Below are positions 5,858 through 10,219 of a stretch of 10,219 nt of DNA, one piece after another. The DNA comes from Acidimicrobiaceae bacterium (GTDB taxonomy: Bacteria > Actinomycetota > Acidimicrobiia > Acidimicrobiales > RAAP-2), in assembly GCA_003151555.1 (NCBI GenBank), contig PLXU01000079.1:9056-19274 (forward strand). Direction: 5' to 3'. A program made the position numbers and the translations under genes. The notes under the pieces are model-generated. The model was given only the letters and a program-made list of their open reading frames with translations. It was not told the DNA's origin and did not search any database. How positions within the stretch are numbered: position 1 is the first letter of the stretch; each line of letters starts with the position of its first letter.

Positions 5858-6877
5858 GTGATTGAATCGTTCTCGGCCGACGTCCTCAGTCCACTCGTGC
5901 ACGGCACGAACCTGGAACGAGCCAGGGCCCGCGACGCGCTGCAAGCGATCCTCGACGGACAGGTCGACGGCCTCCTGATCGCCAGCTTCCTCACCGCGCT
6001 GACCGCGAAGGGCGAGACCGCGGACGAGATGACGGGCTTCATCGACGCGATGATCGCGTCGGCCGACACCTTCACGATTGGTCCCGACGCCATCGACATC
6101 GTGGGTACCGGGGGCGACCAACTGCACACGGTCAACATCTCAACCATGGCCGCGCTCGCCGTGGCCGGCTGCGGCGTCAAGGTGGCCAAGCACGGCAACC
6201 GCGCGGCGTCTTCATCAGTTGGTTCGGCCGATTTGCTAGAGGCCCTGGGCGTTCGCCTCGACGCGCCAGCCGACGTGGTGCGCGCCTGCGTCGAGGGGGC
6301 CAACATCGGTTTCCTCTTCGCCCCGACCTTCCATCACGCCCTGGGGAACCTAACGCCGATCCGGCGCGCGCTGGGCTTTCGCACGATCTTCAACGTGCTG
6401 GGCCCGTTGGCCAACCCGGCGCAGGTGCAACGATCGCTCGTCGGCGTGGCCCAGCACCGCCAACTCGGCGCCATGGCCCAGGTGCTTCACGCACGGGGCA
6501 TCCGTTACGCGATCCTGGTGAACTCCGACGACGGACTCGACGAGCTCTCCCTCGGCGCGCCGTCGACCTTGCACACCGTCACGCCCGAGGGCGTCACCGT
6601 GCGCCGCCTCGAGGCCGCCACCGAGTTGCGACGTCACCACACCGTCGCCTCACTGCGCGGCGGCGACGTCAACCAGAATGTCGAGGCCATCCGCGCGTTC
6701 CTTAAGGGCACGCCCGGTCCCGTCTTCGACGTGGCCTGCGCCAACGCCGCACTGGCTCTCATCGTGGCCGCTCGCACCACGTCGCTCGAGGAGGGTTTCG
6801 ACATGGCCAGCGCCAGCGTTCGCGAGGGCCGCGCCGGTGCGGCCCTCAATCGGCTGATCTCGATCTCCAACGCCTAG
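5858..6877 (+). CDS. trpD: Anthranilate phosphoribosyltransferase
   Basis: This enzyme transfers phosphoribose from PRPP to anthranilate. The sequence shows the full type III PRTase signature: GTGGD (83-87), NIST (93-96), KHGNRAASS (111-119) with GSADLLEALG following, TPIRRALGFRTIFNVLGPLANP, and the Mg-binding DE pair in DDGLDEL (Asp228, Glu229). I prefer GTG at 5858 (339 residues) because conserved TrpD sequence begins with SADVLSPLVHG and this leaves about 80 bp for divergent promoters. ATG at 5804 would add 18 residues and leave only 28 bp to trpC. Neither start has a strong ribosome site, so the choice is open. It is the only plus-strand gene here, facing away from trpCFBA; its stop interlocks with that of the convergent gene in CTAG. 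No TrpG domain is fused. Confidence 0.95.
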   Translation: MIESFSADVLSPLVHGTNLERARARDALQAILDGQVDGLLIASFLTALTAKGETADEMTGFIDAMIASADTFTIGPDAIDIVGTGGDQLHTVNISTMAALAVAGCGVKVAKHGNRAASSSVGSADLLEALGVRLDAPADVVRACVEGANIGFLFAPTFHHALGNLTPIRRALGFRTIFNVLGPLANPAQVQRSLVGVAQHRQLGAMAQVLHARGIRYAILVNSDDGLDELSLGAPSTLHTVTPEGVTVRRLEAATELRRHHTVASLRGGDVNQNVEAIRAFLKGTPGPVFDVACANAALALIVAARTTSLEEGFDMASASVREGRAGAALNRLISISNA

Positions 6878-7389
6878 AGCAGGCGAAGTTCGTCCCGGTA
6901 GCGCCGGGCGTTGGCCACGTAGTGCGAAGCGAGCTCCAAGATCTCGTCCTCGGAACTGAAGTCCATACGAATCTGGGCCGGCACCCCCATTGCTGCGGCG
7001 TTGGCCGGCACCTCCATCAGGTTGCGCACCACCGCACCGGCCGCGACGGTCGCACCGCTGTGTATGGTCGCCTCGTGTAGCACGATTGAACCATTGCCAA
7101 TGAGCGCCCGGTCGTGCACCACGCATCCTTCGAGGTGGGCCAGGTGACCAATGACGCAGTCGCTGCCGATCAGCGTCGGATACTCGGCGACCGCGTGCAC
7201 CACGGCGCCATCTTGAATGGACGTGCGCTCGCCGACGATGATCGTGCCGTAGTCCCCTCGCAGCACCGCCGAAGGCCACACCGACGAGTGCGCGCCGATG
7301 CGCACGTCGCCGATGACCACGGCGTCGGGGTGCACGTAGGCGTCGGGGTGAATGGCGGGGGTCAGATCACCGAGTGCATAGATGGGCAT
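6874..7389 (-). CDS. Gamma-carbonic-anhydrase-like left-handed beta-helix protein
   Basis: The protein has 171 residues, the usual size for the PaaY/YrdA/CaiE-type gamma-carbonic anhydrase family, with hexapeptide repeats from about 15 to 135 and a C-terminal helix (about 147-168). Conserved family residues are present: Arg44 and Asp46 in VLRGDYG, Gln59-Asp60 in SIQDG, and a first metal-ligand His65 in GAVVHA. The second and third ligands normally form HxxxxH. Here the segment reads IGHLAHLEGC: His82 is in place, Glu87 stands where the third His is expected, and an extra His85 falls at HxxH. Zinc binding and catalysis are therefore uncertain. The start at ATG 7389 has AGGAG 5 nt upstream. It is the last gene of the der operon, 8 nt after the zinc-ribbon gene. 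Fold is certain; substrate is not. Confidence 0.88.
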   Translation of the reverse strand: MPIYALGDLTPAIHPDAYVHPDAVVIGDVRIGAHSSVWPSAVLRGDYGTIIVGERTSIQDGAVVHAVAEYPTLIGSDCVIGHLAHLEGCVVHDRALIGNGSIVLHEATIHSGATVAAGAVVRNLMEVPANAAAMGVPAQIRMDFSSEDEILELASHYVANARRYRDELRLL

Positions 7390-7394
7390 GGTTG

Positions 7395-7399
7395 CTCCT
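7395..7399 (-). promoter_or_regulatory. Ribosome binding site of the gamma-carbonic-anhydrase gene
   Basis: AGGAG lies 5 nt before the ATG at 7389 and overlaps the TAG stop of the upstream small gene, so ribosomes ending there can restart at once. It fixes this start against a longer in-frame reading up to 7524. Confidence 0.7.
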
Positions 7400-7580
7400 A
7401 GTGGCTCAGCCAAGAAATTAACTGATAAATGCGCCAGATCACGTAGATGATGGTGACGACGATGAAAAAACGCCAGCGCCACGGGATTGCTTGCCTCGGC
7501 GCCTCGACCACGGTGCTGCCACATATTTCACAGACTTCGCCCTCCACGGGACGGTCGCACGTTTCGCACCATCGGGCCAT
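7398..7580 (-). CDS. Small zinc-ribbon membrane protein of unknown function
   Basis: I do not recognise this 60-residue protein by name. Its N-terminal part, MARWCETCDRPVEGEVCEIC, has two CxxC knuckles (Cys5/8 and Cys17/20) typical of a small zinc ribbon. Residues about 37-58 (RFFIVVTIIYVIWRIYQLISWL) form one hydrophobic segment that would anchor it in the membrane with the ribbon probably on the cytoplasmic side, since WRWR precedes the segment. It is likely real: its ATG overlaps the der stop in TAATG, its stop overlaps the ribosome site of the next gene, and the four cysteines are regularly spaced. It has no clear ribosome site of its own and is probably translated by re-initiation after der. 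Possible roles such as a membrane tether or assembly factor are speculation. Confidence 0.8.
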   Translation of the reverse strand: MARWCETCDRPVEGEVCEICGSTVVEAPRQAIPWRWRFFIVVTIIYVIWRIYQLISWLSH

Positions 7581-8875
7581 TACTCGACGCGTACGCGCAC
7601 GCGCAGGGGCTGCGAACCCAACTCGAAGCGTTCGCGCAGTGAGCGCTCCACGTATCGCAGGTACGTCGGGGGCAACCGGCCGGCGACGAACAGCGTAAAC
7701 GTGGGCGGCTCGATGGCGCCCTGCATGGCGTAACGTATCTTGCCGGTGGGCGCGGGCTGCTTGATCTGCAGATCTCGAATGGCCCGGTTAAGCGCCCCCG
7801 TCGGCACGCGCTTCACGTAGTCGGCCGCGGCGATCGAGAGGGCCGGCAGGATGCGGTGCACGCCCTTGCCCGAGGTGGCCGTCGTCTTCATCACCGGCGC
7901 GTCACCGAGGAAGGCCAACTTCTCTCCGACCGTGGCCAGTACCGAGTCGCGTTCTTCTACGCCCACCAGTTCCCACTTGTTGAGTATCACCAACGAGGGA
8001 CAGCCCGCGGCGGAGATTCGTTCGGCCAGTCGTTGGTCCTGGCCGGTCGCGCCGATGGTCGCGTCGATGACCAGGATGGCGATATCGGCGCGGTCGAGGG
8101 CGTCGAGGCTGCGCAGCACCGCGTAAGTCTCCAACCCCGCCTCGGTCCGGGCCCGGCGGCGCATGCCGGCCGTGTCGATGAATCGTATGAGTCCGACCTC
8201 GGTCTCAACCACGGTGTCGATGGCGTCGCGGGTGGTGCCGGGCAGGTCGTGCACGACGGAGCGCTCCTCGCCGATCAGCTGGTTAAAGAGCGTGGACTTG
8301 CCGACGTTGGGCCGTCCCACGATGGCCACGCGCAGCGCACCGTCGTCGTCGGCTTGGGCGACTTCCTCCACTTCGAGTTGCTCGCCCAATCGATCGACGA
8401 TGTGGTCGAGCAGGTCGCCCGCGCCGCGTCCGTGCAACGCGCTCACCGTGAAGGGGTCGCCGGCGCCGAGGCTCAAGAACTCCCAGCTGTTGGCCTCGTG
8501 CTGGGTGTCGTCGACCTTGTTGACCACCAGCACCACCGGGCGGCCGCTGCGTAGGGCCCAGCGCGCCGCGTGGGTGTCTTCGTCGACCATGCCGGTCGTC
8601 ACGTCCGTCACCAACAGCACCAGGTCGGCCGAGGCGAGCGCCGTCTCGGCCTGTTGGGAGATCTTGCTCTCGAGCACGCTGCCCGACTCCAGCCAGCCTC
8701 CGGTGTCCACCACCTCGAAGGTCAAACCGCGCCATTCAACCTCGACCGCCTTGCGGTCGCGCGTGACACCGCGCTGCTCTTCTACGACCGCGATGCGTTT
8801 TCCGGCGAGGCGGTTGACCAGGGAGGACTTGCCGACGTTGGGCCGCCCGACGATGACGACTTGAGGTTTCCTCAC
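7580..8875 (-). CDS. der: Ribosome biogenesis GTPase Der (EngA), two G domains plus KH-like domain
   Basis: Der is an essential double GTPase for 50S ribosomal subunit maturation. At 431 residues it has the normal layout. G domain 1 has GRPNVGKS (10-17), DTGG (57-60) and NKVD (119-122). G domain 2 has GRPNVGKS (187-194), PGTTRD (212-217), DTAG (234-237) and NKWE (299-302). A KH-like domain covers about 350-431, with the family stretch PPTFTLFVAGR and YLRYVERSLRERF. The fourth motif of domain 2 is NKWE instead of the standard NKWD, a conservative change at the residue that reads the guanine base. The acidic linker (about 167-178) is short. The start is GTG at 8875, overlapping the upstream stop in GTGA (4 nt). 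It is the second gene of the visible operon, which makes co-expression with the radical-SAM protein likely. Confidence 0.96.
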   Translation of the reverse strand: MRKPQVVIVGRPNVGKSSLVNRLAGKRIAVVEEQRGVTRDRKAVEVEWRGLTFEVVDTGGWLESGSVLESKISQQAETALASADLVLLVTDVTTGMVDEDTHAARWALRSGRPVVLVVNKVDDTQHEANSWEFLSLGAGDPFTVSALHGRGAGDLLDHIVDRLGEQLEVEEVAQADDDGALRVAIVGRPNVGKSTLFNQLIGEERSVVHDLPGTTRDAIDTVVETEVGLIRFIDTAGMRRRARTEAGLETYAVLRSLDALDRADIAILVIDATIGATGQDQRLAERISAAGCPSLVILNKWELVGVEERDSVLATVGEKLAFLGDAPVMKTTATSGKGVHRILPALSIAAADYVKRVPTGALNRAIRDLQIKQPAPTGKIRYAMQGAIEPPTFTLFVAGRLPPTYLRYVERSLRERFELGSQPLRVRVRVE

Positions 8876-10219
8876 GACGCGACCATTCCCTTGGTGCGCA
8901 CCGATTCGAGCGAGTGACGCAGGTCCTGGCCGGTGGTGCGCACGGTGATCACGCGGTGGCTGAGGTCATCAAGAGTGAGCCCGTCGAGGAAGCGTCCCTC
9001 GCTCAGGCACACGTCGGGCAACAGCAGCACGGTCGATTGGTCAACGTCCTCGAGCGCCGTGTTGAGGTCCTGAGCCGTGAGCAGCCCCGCCACCTTGATA
9101 TTGCCGCCGAAGTACGAGTTCTTCACCGCGAGGATCCGCACGTCGCCGTAGCCGTGTTCGTCAAAGAGACCGCGCAGGATCGGCTCCGCGTACTCGCCGG
9201 TGATGACCATGATGTCCTTCCCGTAGTGCAGTGTCGCGTCACCACCGCGCGGTGCGCGATAGCCCAGGGCCGGCGCGCCGTCGACCGACTGGAAGAAGCC
9301 CGTGCCGAGCTTGGCCATCGCGGTCTGTTCCACGAAGCTCTCTACGAACGCGGCCACCAGGCCAATGCCGTTTTCGGCCTGATCGAGGCTCTCGAACTTG
9401 GTCGCCGACGGTGGCGTGAGCCCGGCCACTAGGTAGAACTCATCGCTGGCGAAGACGCTCACGCGGCCCAGTATCTCCTTGGTCAGTACCTGGAAGTGAT
9501 CGGCGAGGGCGACCACGTGGCGCGCCTCCGCGCGGGTGTGCGGGCGCATCGTCTCTTCGAGAGAGAAGGCGCTGACGCCCACCGGCACCAACGCCACCGA
9601 GGCCAGCTCGGGGTAGAGCGACAGTACGTCGTGCAACGTGCGTTCGAGCTCGGTCCCGTCGTTGACCCCGGGACAGACAACAACTTGGGCGTGCACCTCG
9701 ACTCGCGCGCGCAGCAATTCGCGTAGCCAGCGAAGGCTGGTGGCCCCGCGGGGATTTCGCAGCATCTCGGCGCGCAGTTCGGGGTTGGTGGTGTGAATGG
9801 ACACGTAGAGCGGCGAGAGGCCTTCGACGATGATTCGTTCGAGGTCGAACTCGGTGAACCTGGTCAGCGTGGTGTAGTTGCCGTAGAGGAAGGAGAGGCG
9901 AAAATCGTCGTCCTTCACGTAGAGCGATCGACGCATTCCCTTGGGCAGTTGATAGATAAAGCAGAAGGAGCAGTGGTTGTCGCAGGTTCGAATGCGGTCA
10001 AAGACCGCCGAATCAATGCTGAGACCCAGGGGTTCGCCCTCGACTTTGTTGACGGTGACCTTGCGCCGCAGGGCATCGCCCTCACGTTGCACGACGAGGG
10101 TCACGAACTCACCGTCAATCAGCTGCTGATACTCAATAATGTCCGTGGGCTCGCGTCCGTTGACCGAAATGAGCTCGTCACCGACCGCGAGATCGACCGA
10201 GGCGGCGGGTGAGCCGGCC
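8872..10219 (-). CDS. PDZ / radical-SAM / DUF512 protein (NifB/MoaA-like Fe-S oxidoreductase), N-terminus beyond window edge
   Basis: The frame is open from the right edge to the stop at 8872, showing 448 residues; only a short N-terminal piece is missing judging by the usual length. The first visible stretch, AGSPAASVDLAVGDELISVNG, is the core of a PDZ domain. Next comes the radical-SAM cluster motif CDNHCSFC (Cys79, 83, 86 of the visible part), followed by FIYQLPKGMRRSLY, KDDDFRLSFLYGNYTTLT and PLYVSIHTTNPELR. The FIY replaces the FID more often seen in this family. The C-terminal part is the DUF512 region, with the conserved block VKNSYFGGNIKVAGLLTAQDL and LPDVCLSEGRFLDGLTLDDL, whose Cys may be functional. 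A GTG at 10104 would remove the PDZ part and is not the true start. No reaction is established for the family as far as I know. It overlaps der by 4 nt. Confidence 0.93.
   Translation of the reverse strand, partial: AGSPAASVDLAVGDELISVNGREPTDIIEYQQLIDGEFVTLVVQREGDALRRKVTVNKVEGEPLGLSIDSAVFDRIRTCDNHCSFCFIYQLPKGMRRSLYVKDDDFRLSFLYGNYTTLTRFTEFDLERIIVEGLSPLYVSIHTTNPELRAEMLRNPRGATSLRWLRELLRARVEVHAQVVVCPGVNDGTELERTLHDVLSLYPELASVALVPVGVSAFSLEETMRPHTRAEARHVVALADHFQVLTKEILGRVSVFASDEFYLVAGLTPPSATKFESLDQAENGIGLVAAFVESFVEQTAMAKLGTGFFQSVDGAPALGYRAPRGGDATLHYGKDIMVITGEYAEPILRGLFDEHGYGDVRILAVKNSYFGGNIKVAGLLTAQDLNTALEDVDQSTVLLLPDVCLSEGRFLDGLTLDDLSHRVITVRTTGQDLRHSLESVRTKGMVAS

Noticed and set aside
5776..6306. 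A 177-residue upstream extension of the trpC frame on the minus strand
   Set aside because: It is antisense to trpD, shows no domain, and TrpC similarity begins at the ATG 5775. In high-GC DNA long open frames opposite real genes are expected.
7856..8864. Two long plus-strand open frames opposite der
   Set aside because: They mirror the conserved GTPase gene and have no features of their own.
10102..10104. GTG at 10104 as the start of the DUF512 protein
   Set aside because: The frame stays open upstream and encodes a recognisable PDZ core up to the window edge, so the true start is outside.

Overview
The window is an ordinary, gene-dense stretch of a high-GC bacterial chromosome. Five of the nine genes with a visible start probably use GTG, many genes overlap by a few bases, and the protein flavours (an actinobacterial-looking TrpC with the KDFTVSxNDV stretch, and a SatP-type acetate permease) suggest Actinomycetota, perhaps an Acidimicrobiia-like lineage. 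That placement is inference from sequence style, not a measured phylogeny. I see no mobile element, CRISPR array, rRNA, tRNA or defence locus.

Region 1 (1-2396, minus strand) is an acetate-assimilation module. A GPR1/FUN34/YaaH (SatP) acetate permease is followed by an AMP-forming acetyl-CoA synthetase that runs off the left edge. The upstream region of satP holds a near-consensus CRP-family operator (2271-2286) and a separate 14-bp palindrome. The gap between satP and acs holds a strong hairpin without a U-tract.

Region 2 (2397-6877) is a tryptophan-biosynthesis cluster. trpC-trpF-trpB-trpA are on the minus strand with start/stop overlaps of 8, 8 and 4 nt. trpD faces the other way across an intergenic region of about 80 bp, which is probably a shared control region. 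trpE and trpG are not in the window. Together these genes take anthranilate to tryptophan: TrpD, TrpF, TrpC, then TrpA/TrpB.

Region 3 (6874-10219, minus strand) is a compact housekeeping operon. It encodes a PDZ/radical-SAM/DUF512 protein (N-terminus beyond the right edge), the ribosome-assembly GTPase Der, a 60-residue zinc-ribbon membrane protein, and a gamma-carbonic-anhydrase-fold protein. The last gene's stop codon interlocks with that of trpD in a CTAG tetranucleotide.

The items most worth a second look are the CRP-like site in front of satP, the altered metal-ligand pattern in the gamma-carbonic-anhydrase protein, the small zinc-ribbon membrane protein locked into the der operon, the NKWE guanine-recognition motif in Der, and the divergent trpD/trpCFBA layout with a free-standing trpF. 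None of these amounts to a clearly new system.
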